Assembly (NCBI GenBank): GCA_039814575.1
Contig: JBCCAY010000001.1
Coordinates: forward strand, 62,001-126,000
Direction: 5' to 3'
From: MED-G105 sp039814575
GTDB lineage: Bacteria; Pseudomonadota; Alphaproteobacteria; Caulobacterales; Parvularculaceae
Length of the DNA stretch: 64,000 nucleotides
The notes beneath the pieces are model-generated. The model was not told where the DNA came from and did not search any database. It was given only the letters and a program-made list of their open reading frames with translations. The position numbers were made by a program, and so were the translations under genes. Numbering within the stretch: the stretch's first letter is position 1; every line of letters starts with the position of its first letter. Below, piece by piece: positions 24,555 through 34,000 of this stretch.

Positions 24555-25251
24555 TCTGGATCTCCTAAGGGAACTGCCGCCCGTGATTTCCGGCGCTCGG
24601 CGCATATGACGATCGCCACGCCCGCGCGCAATCCGCGTTTCCTGGCATCGCGCGCCTGGATTTGCAAGCAAGTTCGAGGCATGTCGTCTTTGAACCGGGC
24701 CCCGCTATGAGCGCATTGCGCCTGGTTTACGGTGAGTTCAAGAGCCAGCCTAAAGACGCCGGCGCTAGACGCTTCAAGGCGCACGTGTCGCACGCGGGCG
24801 CGAATCCGACGGTTGGCGGCGGCGAATAATCGTACGGTAACGCCCGCAGAAGGCGATGAGCTGTTTCCTGAGTTTTGAAGTGGGCGCTTAGCGTCCGCTC
24901 GAGAAGTTTGACGCGACATTGAGGGCCTTAATCGAGGGCCATAAATGAAAAGCCGCCGCACGGATGCGGCGCAAACGCTGGTATCCGCACCCCACACGCA
25001 TTGCCAACCTTCTCCCCTTCGCCAGCCTGCGCCCCATTGAAAGACGCGTCCAAGGGGACTAGAGGATCAGCTCAGTCGTGGACATGTGGTCTTGCGGGCA
25101 TTTGCCCTAATCGAGTGCGCAAAAAACTGATTGTCAGCGATTGAATGTGGTCAAGCGGCGTACCAAGCAGCGTTATAAGGCGTCTCTCCGCCGACCACTT
25201 GCCCAAAGACATCCTGCGCCGGTTTACCCGGCTTTTAAGAGTTTAACCGCT
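24555..25251. other. Long intergenic region between sqdB-like and aminotransferase genes
   Basis: About 700 bases between divergent genes. It must hold the promoters of both. It also holds a hairpin with a T-run readable on the minus strand (24941-24971), a tandem GAGGGCC pair near 24921-24940, and a short inverted repeat GGGC-ATTT-GCCC near 25096. A 194-codon minus frame (24413-24997) overlaps the sqdB start and lacks protein-like character, so I do not call it. Confidence 0.45.
24941..24971 (-). terminator. Orphan hairpin terminator on the minus strand
   Basis: Read on the minus strand, CGCCGCA (24971-24965), loop TCCG, TGCGGCG (24960-24954) is followed by GCTTTTCATTT. The seven-pair GC stem with a short T-run has the form of an intrinsic terminator. 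No protein gene is seen on the minus strand between 24971 and 26560, so it would end an untranslated transcript or insulate sqdB. Confidence 0.4.
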
Positions 25252-26499
25252 ATGGCATCAGAATCGAGATCCACCGCCGCAGGCGCTCAGACCAACGCTC
25301 TCGGCCTTTCAAGCCTTACGGCGCTGCCGCCGGACCCATTGCTCGGCCTGATGACGGCCTTTCGAGCCGACCCGCGCGCAGACAAACTGGACCTTGGCGT
25401 TGGGGTGTACAAAGACGCAAACGGCGTAACGCCAATTATGTCCGCCGTCGGAAAAGCAGAAGCGGCGCTTCTCAAGGCCACCGCAACAAAGGCGTATGAA
25501 AGCCCGCGCGGCAATCCAACCTATGGCGAGGAAGTGTTGAAGCTCGTCTTTGGGGCCGATATCGACGCACCGTCGCGCAAAACCCTCGACGTCTTCGCGA
25601 CGCCGGGCGGTTGCGGCGCGCTAGGGCTCGCCGCCGCATTCCTTAAGCGCCTCTCGGAAAACGCCCGCTTATGGATCAGCGACCCGTCCTGGCCCAATCA
25701 CAGCGCCGTGGCCAAACAAGCGGGCCTTGCAACCGGCGTTTATGCTTACCGCCGCGGTTCTGACGGCGCGCCTGACCTTGCTGCTATTAAAGCGGATTTA
25801 TCGGCTGCGCAGCCCGGCGACGGCGTCATCGTACAGGGGCCATGCCACAATCCAACCGGCGTCGATCTGACCACAGATCAATGGACGCAATTATCGAAGC
25901 TTTGCGCTGAGAAAAAGCTCTTCCCAATTGTGGATGTCGCCTATCAGGGCTTCGGCGACGGTCTAGAAGACGACATCGCCGGCGTGCGCGCATTCGCAAA
26001 GCACGCGCCCGAAGCGTTGATCACCTATTCCTGCTCAAAGAATTTCGGCCTTTACCGCGATCGCTGCGGCGCGCTGATCCTAAAAGCCGACGACGCCGAC
26101 GCCTGTGCAGCGGCCGGGACGCATATCGCCGCCATCGCCCGCGCGAGCTATTCCATGCCGCCAGCCCACGGCCCCGCGATCGTTGCGACCATTCTGTCTG
26201 ACCCCGCTCTTAAGGCCGAATGGGAAACCGAGCTAAACGCGATGCGCGAACGCATCACGCAGCTGCGCTCGACGTTCGCCGACGCTCTCGCCGCACGACA
26301 AAAGGCGCGCGCCGCCGAAGCGGTGAAACGCGAAAAAGGCATGTTTTCTCTGCTCGATCTCAATGATGGCGGCGCGGCGCGTTTACGTGAGGCGCATGGC
26401 GTCTACGCGCCCCGCTCCGGTCGCATCAATGTCGCTGGGCTGACTGAGAAGACAATCGACGCCGCAGCCGAAGCGTTGGCGACAGAGATCAGAGATTAA
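25252..26499 (+). CDS. Aspartate/aromatic amino acid aminotransferase (class I)
   Basis: A 415-residue PLP enzyme counted from ATG 25252. A TTG 111 bases upstream is in frame but adds a basic, low-quality stretch. Fold-type I features are LDLGVGVYKDANG, QGPCHNPTGVDL, VDVAYQGFGDG, and SCSKNFGLYRDRCG with the PLP lysine. C-terminal SGRINVAGL holds the substrate-carboxylate arginine. It belongs to the AspC/TyrB group and transfers amino groups between aspartate or aromatic amino acids and 2-oxoglutarate. The N-terminal 18 residues before the family start are extra. It converges with the GT4 gene 60 bases away and has no obvious tie to the glycan genes. Confidence 0.88.
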   Translation: MASESRSTAAGAQTNALGLSSLTALPPDPLLGLMTAFRADPRADKLDLGVGVYKDANGVTPIMSAVGKAEAALLKATATKAYESPRGNPTYGEEVLKLVFGADIDAPSRKTLDVFATPGGCGALGLAAAFLKRLSENARLWISDPSWPNHSAVAKQAGLATGVYAYRRGSDGAPDLAAIKADLSAAQPGDGVIVQGPCHNPTGVDLTTDQWTQLSKLCAEKKLFPIVDVAYQGFGDGLEDDIAGVRAFAKHAPEALITYSCSKNFGLYRDRCGALILKADDADACAAAGTHIAAIARASYSMPPAHGPAIVATILSDPALKAEWETELNAMRERITQLRSTFADALAARQKARAAEAVKREKGMFSLLDLNDGGAARLREAHGVYAPRSGRINVAGLTEKTIDAAAEALATEIRD

Positions 26500-26559
26500 A
26501 TCAGAAGCGGGATCGTCGCCGGCGCGCGTGTCGGGACGCCATACGCGATATCAACTGGT

Positions 26560-27843
26560 TCAAGCAGCCGTCGATGCAGAACGCTTCAGACCAGCGACGG
26601 CCTGCTTTGGCTGAGCGTCGTCGCGTCGATCGGCGCTAGCGCCGCGGCGCGCCAGGGCGTCGAACATCTTACGCTTTTCGTTCAATAGTTTGTCAGCATC
26701 ATATTTTGCAAGGATCGTCGCCCGCGCGGCGGCCCGCCGTTCTTGATGGGCAGCAGGGTTTTCGAGCGCCTCGTAAAGTCCTTCTGCAATGGCATCTGGA
26801 TCGTTAAAATCAACAAGGATGCCGTTTTCGCTATTGACCACTTCCCTTACTGGCGCGGTGTCAGAGGCGACGAGCAGACAAGCTGTGCTCATCGCTTCCA
26901 TCATCGACCACGACAAGACGAAGGGCACTGTGAGATAGACGTGCGCTGATGAGGCGCGCAGCACTTTGCGATAATCATCGCGCCCCAAATACCCAACAAA
27001 ATGCGTCCGAGCCATATCAAGATCGAGATCCGCTTTAACGCGCTTAAGGTGAGAATCGCCTTCCTCTAATTTTTTTCCGTACGCCACGCGATCTTCACCG
27101 ACAATGACGGCATGAACGTTCGGTCGACGCTTTTGAAGCCTGGCAAGCGCCGACATGAACTGAGGGAACCCCCGATAGGGCTCCATGCCGCGCGCGACAT
27201 AAGTGACGATTTCAGCATCAGCTGGCAAGTCTAGCCCCTCTAAGCGCAACCCCTCTTTCCCCGTCGGACGATAATAGTCCGTATCAACACCATCATGGTG
27301 AACAAGGAGCTTTTTACCGAATTCAGATGGGAATTGCGACTTTTGCCATTGCGTCGGGCAGATGCCGAGGTCGACGGATACAAGGTCCAGCAGAATTGGC
27401 GCGTTGCGGCAGCGCGAACGCGCGCGCTGATCGGCCGTCGGCGGCGTTGGATCGAGAAACGCAACGTCCGGCCCTGGCGCATTATAATACCATTCGAAAT
27501 AACCGACGGTGCGTGCATTGGGCCAAACATCTTTTGCAAAAAGTCCTGGACCCCAGCCTGAATGGGATACGACAATATCCGGCGATAAATCCCGCGGTCC
27601 GATTTTCAAGCCGGCGCGCGCGACGGATTGACCGTTGATCACAGCCTTCTCCCAGGTGCTGGAGTAAGGATGGACGCCATCCTCCGGCGCGCGGTGCGGT
27701 TCATACACAAAAACGTTTAAATGGGGCGCGCGCGCGCCTTTTCGCTGTGTACCAAACCAGACTTGCCAGCCATGCTCCACCAAATGCGCGCCGAGGCCGC
27801 CGAACTGAGCCGGAAAGTTATTGTGGAGAAAGAGAATTTGCAT
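26560..27843 (-). CDS. Glycosyltransferase family 4 protein
   Basis: A 427-residue GT-B glycosyltransferase counted from ATG 27843. MQILFLHNNFPAQFGGL fits the family N terminus, and an ATG 30 bases upstream is the alternative. The N-terminal acceptor domain looks like the Glyco_trans_4_3 type. The C-terminal donor domain has VTYVARGMEPYRGFPQF, HFVGYLGRDDYRKVL and the EX7E-type loop SWSMMEAMSTACLLVASDTAPVRE, split here over family positions. It probably adds a sugar to a surface glycan. It converges with the aminotransferase and is 47 bases from the stop of the MotB-like gene on the same strand. Confidence 0.85.
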   Translation of the reverse strand: MQILFLHNNFPAQFGGLGAHLVEHGWQVWFGTQRKGARAPHLNVFVYEPHRAPEDGVHPYSSTWEKAVINGQSVARAGLKIGPRDLSPDIVVSHSGWGPGLFAKDVWPNARTVGYFEWYYNAPGPDVAFLDPTPPTADQRARSRCRNAPILLDLVSVDLGICPTQWQKSQFPSEFGKKLLVHHDGVDTDYYRPTGKEGLRLEGLDLPADAEIVTYVARGMEPYRGFPQFMSALARLQKRRPNVHAVIVGEDRVAYGKKLEEGDSHLKRVKADLDLDMARTHFVGYLGRDDYRKVLRASSAHVYLTVPFVLSWSMMEAMSTACLLVASDTAPVREVVNSENGILVDFNDPDAIAEGLYEALENPAAHQERRAAARATILAKYDADKLLNEKRKMFDALARRGASADRRDDAQPKQAVAGLKRSASTAA

Positions 27844-27890
27844 GGCGGTTCGCGTTCCGAAGTGACTTACCATTAACTCAAGGGCGGCTG

Positions 27891-28499
27891 TTACAGCGCG
27901 GCTATTTCTACAGTATCGATACGTTCATCTGTCGTCGCCTCACGCACATGAATGCGGATACTTGAGGGATCGACCCCATTCTCCGTCAGTACGCTGCGTA
28001 CCGACAACACGCGATAATAGCCGACACGGCGTCCGCGCGTATAAGCAACGTTGGGATTGAAGAAAGCGGTGATCTCGACGAGGCGGCCTTCGAAGTCAGC
28101 GGCGTTGGCGAGCATAAACCCTTCAAGGAGGGTTTTCGCTTCATCGTCAATTGAGATGGTCGTATCCGGAAACTCGATACGAAGGATTTTATCAAGCTCG
28201 GTGACGGATTCCACGGTTGCATCCGTATCGCGAACGACAGGATTGTCAGCGACGATTATCGTTTCCGCTTCACGGACATTTGTAGATAACTGAGCGGCGG
28301 CTTTCTCGCCGGCGACCAAGCCGCTTTCTTCCGCAATCGACAATGACATAACAAAGATAGCGATCGCAAGAATAATAAGAAGAAACGTCACGACCATGAC
28401 GATTGTCGACAAGGCGTCGACAAAGCCCGGCCAGTGGTTTTCTTCCTGTTGCGCTTCCGCCACAGCCGTCGCTCCGTTCACCGTCCCAATACGGCGCAT
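27891..28499 (-). CDS. MotB/SiiA-like inner-membrane proton-channel subunit
   Basis: A 202-residue protein. A short cytoplasmic tail is followed by a plug-like NHWPGFVDALSTIVMVV segment and one membrane helix (about residues 25-54). Asp28 sits at the helix start, where MotB carries its proton-binding aspartate. Residues about 85-200 are periplasmic and follow an OmpA/MotB layout (ELDKILRIEFPDT, RGRRVGYYRVLSVRSVLTE, then IRIHVRE), with weak peptidoglycan-binding motifs. It is divergent from the MotA-like gene across 173 bases. Size and partner resemble SiiA of Salmonella SPI-4, as I recall it. A role in gating giant-adhesin export is inferred from context. Confidence 0.75.
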   Translation of the reverse strand: MRRIGTVNGATAVAEAQQEENHWPGFVDALSTIVMVVTFLLIILAIAIFVMSLSIAEESGLVAGEKAAAQLSTNVREAETIIVADNPVVRDTDATVESVTELDKILRIEFPDTTISIDDEAKTLLEGFMLANAADFEGRLVEITAFFNPNVAYTRGRRVGYYRVLSVRSVLTENGVDPSSIRIHVREATTDERIDTVEIAAL

Positions 28500-28548
28500 T
28501 CTTAAATTTCTTGCGGCCGCTCGTCTGGAGAGGCTTCGCGCATCATCC

Positions 28549-28563
28549 TTAATGTCGTTTTAA
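28549..28563 (+). promoter_or_regulatory. Candidate CtrA box 1, MotA/MotB-like divergent promoter
   Basis: TTAA (28549-28552), N7 (TGTCGTT), TTAA (28560-28563): a full match to the alphaproteobacterial CtrA consensus. It lies 50 bases upstream of the MotB-like start and 110 upstream of the MotA-like start. Confidence 0.6.
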
Positions 28564-28600
28564 TGGGTTGATATTGGGTAAAGCGCCGGCGCAAACGTGC

Positions 28601-28615
28601 TTAATGGAAATTTAA
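28601..28615 (+). promoter_or_regulatory. Candidate CtrA box 2, MotA/MotB-like divergent promoter
   Basis: TTAA (28601-28604), N7 (TGGAAAT), TTAA (28612-28615): a second full match to the CtrA consensus, 52 bases from the first. It is 58 bases upstream of the MotA-like ATG, a usual distance for a CtrA-activated promoter. Confidence 0.6.
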
Positions 28616-28672
28616 GCCAGACATACTCTGATCAGGTCTGGGATTCCTGTTTCACCATAGCAATTGATCGCC

Positions 28673-30124
28673 ATGCGCAGCGTACAAACTCAGTTCCTAA
28701 GGATCTGCTTCACCCTCAGCATTCTGCTGGGGATCGGCCTTTGGCAAGCAGACTTCGTCATCAACGCCGTCAGCGCCAACCCGGCCCTGAACCTCATCAT
28801 CTTCGGTACCTGCCTATTCGGCTTTACGCTTGTTTTCAGCGCGATCCATCTTCTCCGCAACGAGTATCGAGCCTTTTACGCCCTCGAAGAGCTCTATGAA
28901 GACGTCAAAAACGCCGAGAAGACAAAAGAAGCCGATCCCTTATGGCGCTATTACCGCACGAATTCTGTCGGGATAATCTTCAAAAAGCCGCAGATCCTCG
29001 GCCAATGCTATCAGCTGATTGCGGGACAGCTTCACCGTGAGCAAGACCTGCAAATTTCGCCGTCGACAATGCAAACGCTCATCGACGGCATTGATGAACG
29101 ATTAGTCGAAGTCAAATCGCTCATCACTTATGTTGCAGGCATCTTGATCTTTCTTGGCCTGATCGGAACGTTCTTGGGCTTGATGATCACCCTCGCTTCC
29201 GTTGGCGATATTCTTGGCGGCCTTGATCTATCCGGCGGTGATCCGACAGAAACCGTCACCAATCTGATGGACAATCTGCAAACGCCGCTGGCCGGTATGG
29301 CGACGGGCTTTTCATCGTCGCTGTTCGGCCTCGTCACATCGCTGACGGTAAGCTTGATGATCCAATTGGTGGCGCGCGCGGGCAGCTCATTAAAAGCTGA
29401 CGTCGCTAATTGGCTTTCAAACGTCGTCGACCTTAGCGACACTGGCCCCAGCGTTGACGAAAAGACGCTCGACGGCTTGCCGATGGCGCAGTGGATTAGC
29501 CAAAACGGCAGACGCGTAACGCGCACCGTTGACGGTGTCGAAGAACCGATCTCCGTCGCGGAGTTCGAGGAACGCCGCCTAGCGTTGCTGATGCGGGCCG
29601 CACGACATGCGGTGAACGCTTCGAACAAGCAGGCTGCCGAATTCGCTAAACTTACCAAAAACGTCAATTCGCTCACGATCGAAGCACGCGATACGAAAGA
29701 GCTGATGCTTGACGTCGCGGACGCGCTGCGGGTAATTGGTGAACAGAACAAAGTTATTCACTTAACGCTGGCGCGAACTGTCGACGCTTTCCAAACCGTC
29801 TCACGCAACGTCAACACCCGTGCCGAAATCGCTGAATTAACAGCTCTTATGTCGTCGCAATTGGAGACAAGAGACGCGCGACTGACAAATATTCTACGTC
29901 AGACCTATAAGAAGGTTTCGGAACTATCCGCGCCTCTCAAATTAGAGCGCTCGGCCATCGACGAGGATGACCAAGCATTAGCGGATGAGCTGAAAGCAGG
30001 CGTTGGCGACGTGAATGTTAAACAACTGAGGAAACTTCTCTTGCTTGCAAACCGTCTTGACGCGGCGGCTGGTCAGAAAGCGAAATCCGCCGAAGGTGAG
30101 AAGACCGAAAGGAAAGCGTCATGA
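28673..30124 (+). CDS. MotA/TolQ/ExbB-family proton-channel protein with long cytoplasmic tail (SiiB-like)
   Basis: A 483-residue protein from ATG 28673 (a TTG nine bases earlier is in frame). Hydrophobic segments are at about residues 8-30, 36-61, 149-176 and 204-234. The last two (AGILIFLGLIGTFLGLMITL and GMATGFSSSLFGLVTSL) carry the MotA/TolQ/ExbB signature. A cytoplasmic tail of about 250 residues has a coiled-coil-prone region around 300-400 (KLTKNVNSLTIEARDTKEL, then TVDAFQTVSRNVNTRAEI). It should assemble with the divergent MotB-like protein. Length is close to SiiB, the MotA-like partner of SiiA. Its stop overlaps the PilZ start (ATGA), so both are made together. Confidence 0.8.
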   Translation: MRSVQTQFLRICFTLSILLGIGLWQADFVINAVSANPALNLIIFGTCLFGFTLVFSAIHLLRNEYRAFYALEELYEDVKNAEKTKEADPLWRYYRTNSVGIIFKKPQILGQCYQLIAGQLHREQDLQISPSTMQTLIDGIDERLVEVKSLITYVAGILIFLGLIGTFLGLMITLASVGDILGGLDLSGGDPTETVTNLMDNLQTPLAGMATGFSSSLFGLVTSLTVSLMIQLVARAGSSLKADVANWLSNVVDLSDTGPSVDEKTLDGLPMAQWISQNGRRVTRTVDGVEEPISVAEFEERRLALLMRAARHAVNASNKQAAEFAKLTKNVNSLTIEARDTKELMLDVADALRVIGEQNKVIHLTLARTVDAFQTVSRNVNTRAEIAELTALMSSQLETRDARLTNILRQTYKKVSELSAPLKLERSAIDEDDQALADELKAGVGDVNVKQLRKLLLLANRLDAAAGQKAKSAEGEKTERKAS

Positions 30125-30609
30125 ATAAGAACTTAGTCGCTTTCCTTCGTTCTCTGCTTAACCGCATGAAACCCTCCGGCAAGCCGATCTTAAGGGGTTC
30201 CAAATCATCGGAATTCGCCAAGCGCACTGCAGAGAAGATTACAGCCAGAGAAACCGCGGCCTTGTCAAAAGACGTAGCGAAGAATAGCCACAAAAGGAAA
30301 GATGCGCGCACGACGCTGACCGTAATCGCGGAGCTCGCGTTTCCCGATCGTGGGTTCTCCCTTGACGGCGTTATCCTCGAAGCATCGAGAGGCGGCCTCA
30401 CCTTTCGGCCGGCCTCGCACTATATTGAGGAAAAGGCCGGCGAACAAATACAGGTACGCGTTGAAGAGACCGCCAAAAAAGGGATTATTCGGTCGACGCG
30501 TGTGAACGGCTACGGCATTCAGCTGTTTGATCCGTTTTCGGAAGCCGAACTTGAATCGTTCCGCACCAATAGCATCGATCTGAAACCTTTCGACGAAGCG
30601 GCTGCGTAA
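30121..30609 (+). CDS. PilZ-domain protein, probable c-di-GMP receptor
   Basis: A 162-residue soluble protein. Residues 1-55 are basic and helical without membrane segments. Residues about 57-150 form a PilZ domain with the RxxxR motif at Arg59-Arg63 (HKRKDAR) and a second motif ExSxxG at Glu87-Gly92 (LEASRGG), where the usual first residue is Asp or Asn. This set of residues normally binds cyclic di-GMP. It overlaps the MotA-like stop by four bases and converges on the giant RTX gene. By analogy with YcgR acting on MotA, it may adjust the proton channel in response to c-di-GMP. That link is inference from gene order. Confidence 0.8.
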   Translation: MNKNLVAFLRSLLNRMKPSGKPILRGSKSSEFAKRTAEKITARETAALSKDVAKNSHKRKDARTTLTVIAELAFPDRGFSLDGVILEASRGGLTFRPASHYIEEKAGEQIQVRVEETAKKGIIRSTRVNGYGIQLFDPFSEAELESFRTNSIDLKPFDEAAA

Positions 30610-30737
30610 ATCGATACGCTTCATCGAACGACAAACGGTCGAGACGACTTTCCGCATCCTAATCAATACGGAAATCACGCCAATCAGCTGAAGTTTCGGC
30701 GCGCGGCGCACGAAGTTTCGCGGATGGCGGTTTTCCT

Positions 30738-31000
30738 CTAAACGACCGTCACCGCCAAAACGGTTCCATCACCATAATCATATGTCGTCGTGCTGCCCAT
30801 TGTGGAGCCCGCTAAATCGCCGACCGTAATCGTGTCGCCAGCGTTGATGAGGATCGTCAGGTCATTGTCAGCGTCCGTCACGCCTTCAATATCGGCCTTA
30901 TTGATCTCAACGTCCGCCGTGATGCCCACATTGGTGAAATCGATCGTCTCGATATCGGTGAGAACATCGAAGAGCCCAACTTCGTCAACAGTCGCGCTGC
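30738..31000 (-). other. C-terminal type I secretion signal region of the RTX protein
   Basis: About the last 87 residues. RTX motifs stop; the sequence turns to mixed beta character (LTDIETIDFTNVG, INKADIEGVTDADNDLTILI) and ends in TYDYGDGTVLAVTVV. Uncleaved signals read by ABC/HlyD/TolC exporters have this acidic body with a short hydrophobic end. Confidence 0.65.
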
Positions 31001-34000
31001 CGGTCGTTTGCAACTCAACCGTATCGTCGTCGGCGCCGCCGTCGAGATCGGCGCCCGCATAGTTGATAAGACCATCATCCAATAAGAGGGTGTCAGCGCC
31101 TGCGCCGCCTTCGAGCGTATCGGCGCCGCCCGCGCCGCCCGACAATGTGTCCGCGCCGCCGAGACCGACGATGTAATCCGAGCCCGACGACCCTGTAATT
31201 ACGTCATTGCCCGCATTTGCACCTTGAATAGTGTCAACGCCGGTTAGTGTAATGCCGGTGAAGTCAAAGTCGGCCGAAGCGCCGGCCGTTTGCAAGATAT
31301 CGCCGACGACGCCGGAGCCGTCGATTTCCTCAATACCGGAAGACGCCGCGTCAAACGAGGATTGGATCTCAAAGCTCGTGCCGCCGCTTGAGACGAAGAC
31401 CAGTGTGTCAGTGCCGGTCGTTCCCGTATCAGTGACGACATTGTCGCCGCCGCTCGTGACATTATCGATATAGATCGTGTCCGAGCCTTCACCGCCGTCA
31501 AGCGTGTCAGAGCCGCTGTCGCTATAGAGCGTATCGTCGCCGGCGCCGCCGACGAGATTGTCATCGCCCGCGCCGCCGCGCAGCACGTTCGCCGACCCAT
31601 CGCCAGTAAGCGCGTCGCCACCTGAACCGCCCGTTACGTTCTCGATGCCGGAAAGCGTGTCCGTACCCGTACCATCAGCGCCGACGCCCGTAGCGAGGTT
31701 GATCGTCACGCCGCCGCCGAAAGCGCTATAGTCGGCTAAGTCGGTTCCATCGCCGCCGCTCAACACGTCGCCGCCGTCGCCGCCGTCGAGCGTGTCATCG
31801 CCGATGCCACCATAAAGCGCGTCCGCCGCCGATCCGCCCGCGAGCGTGTCAGAGCCGGAACCGCCGAACACCGTATCAGCGCCAGCGGCGCCGGTCAGAT
31901 TATCATTGCCGCGCCCACCAAAGATGACGTCGGCGCTATTGCCCCCATCAACGACATCTGCGCCGCTGGAGAGGATAATCGTATCGGCGCCGGCGGTGCC
32001 GCTCGTTCCCGCTGAAGAAACGTCATAGTCGACGCCATTAAAGCGCAAGGTCTCAGTCGTCGTTATGGCGTCGATGCCCTCATTGCCATTGAGACCGGTT
32101 TGATCGTCAATAACCGTGATCGTGCCACCGGAAAGCTCGACGGAGAATTCATCGCCGTCGCCAGCATAAGCAGCGACGTCAGTTCCCGCGCCGCCGTCGA
32201 TAACGTCATTGCCGGCGCCGCCAGTGATGACGTCGTCCTCGCCGTCCCCCACAAGGCTGTCACCGCCGGAGCCGCCGTCAATGGTGTCCGCGCCAGCAGC
32301 GCCGAGCAGCGTGTCAGCGCTGGAAGAGCCCGTCAACGCGTCGGCGCCCGCGCCGCCGTCGGCGTAAGAAATGCCGCCGCCAAGCGTAATCGAGTCGCCA
32401 TTGGAAGAACCGAGAATGCGTTCAATCTCCGTGAACGTATCACCAAGCGCGTCGCCCGTATGAACGCCGCTGCTGAGATTAAGGCCGATCGCACCGGAGC
32501 CTTCATAGCTCGCCGTGTCCGTGCCAGTTCCACCGTCATGGCTGTCAGCGCCAGCGCCGCCGATAAGCAAATCGTCTTCAGACCCGCCATCGAGTTGGTC
32601 AGCGCCCGCGCCGCCGGAAAGTGTGTCAGCGCCGCCGTCGCCTTCAAGCGTGTCGGCATTGTCGCCGCCAGAGAGATCATCGGCGTCAGCGCCGCCGGAA
32701 AGGCTATCCGTGCCCGTACCGCCTTCCAGCGTATCAGCGCCAAGTCCGCCGATCAGCGTGTCATTGTCGGCGCCGCCCACCAGACTGTCAGCGTCGCCGC
32801 CGCCATCGAGGCTGTCATTGCCGCCATCGCCGGAGAGGGTGTCGCCGCCAGCGCCGCCTTCAAGCGTTTCCGCCGCCGTTGAACCGGTCAGCATATCAGT
32901 GCCGCCGGTGCCAATGACGTTCTCAATCGCCACGAGCGTGTCGCCAGCAGCATCGCCGCCGGAGCCGGAGCCGGTCGCGAGGTTTACGGACACTGCGGAA
33001 CCGGAACCAGAATAATCGACCGTGTCCGTATCCGCGCCGCCATCGAGACGATCAGCGCTCGCGCCAGACGTCAGCGTGTCGTTACCGCCATCGCCGTAAA
33101 GGCTGTCAGTTCCCGTACCACCGTCTAATTGGTCGGCACCGGCGCCGCCGTCAATACGGTTCGCGCCTGTGTCACCGGTCAAGGTGTCGTTGTTGCCAGA
33201 ACCAAGGATGTTTTCGATATCGGTGTACGTATCACCAGCAGCGTCGCCCGACGTTCCGCCCGTTGACAAGTTCACCGCCACAGCGGCACCCGCAAGAGAA
33301 TAATCCGCCGTATCAGTATCAGCGCCGCCGTCGAGAGCATCGGCCCCAGCACCGCCGGCGAGGGTGTCATCGCCGCCGCCGCCTTGCAGATCGTCCGCGC
33401 CGCCACCGCCGGAGAGCGCGTCAGCGCCAATGCCGCCAATCAGCGTTTCATCGCTTCCCGAACCGGTCAGCGTATCCGCGCCGTCAGCGCCGTCCACATA
33501 GGCAATGCCGCCGCCAAGCGTTACGGCGTCGCCGTTCGACGTGCCGAGAATGCGCTCAACATCTGTGAACGTATCACCCGCTGCGTCGCCGGTATGCGTC
33601 CCCGTACCGAGGTTCAACGTAACCGCGCTAGACCCGGCATAGCTCGCCGTGTCGGTGCCGCCGCCGCCCTGATGCGCGTCGCCGCCAGCGCCGCCGATGA
33701 GAACATCGTCTTCAGAACCGCCCGACAAAGTGTCGGCGCCAGCGTCGCCCTGCAGCGTATCCGCGCCGCCGCCGCCGTCGAGGCTGTCGGCGCCGCCGTC
33801 ACCGGTCAACACATCAGTCCCGAGGCCGCCTGAAAGCGTGTTAGCGGCGCCATCGCCTGTCAGCGTGTCGTTTCCGCTGGTGCCAAGAATGCTCTCAATA
33901 GCGACAAGAACGTCGCCTGCCGCGTCGCCGCCGGAGGTTGCTCCCGTATCAAGATTGACGCTGACGGCGGAGGCGGACGCTGAATAGTCGACCGTGTCAT

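Noticed and set aside
24413..24997. 194-codon minus-strand frame overlapping the start of the sqdB-like gene
   Set aside because: It overlaps the well-supported sqdB start in another frame, is Arg/Ser-rich without pattern, and contains the hairpin terminator.
27891..30124. Flagellar stator motAB
   Set aside because: No flagellar genes are near, the MotA-like protein is much longer than MotA, and the MotB-like periplasmic part is shorter with weak peptidoglycan motifs.
27891..30609. Zorya-type anti-phage system based on the MotA/MotB-like pair
   Set aside because: The helicase or nuclease partners (ZorC, ZorD or ZorE) are absent; the neighbours are PilZ, a giant RTX gene and a type I exporter, and the MotA-like tail is far shorter than a ZorA tail as I recall it.
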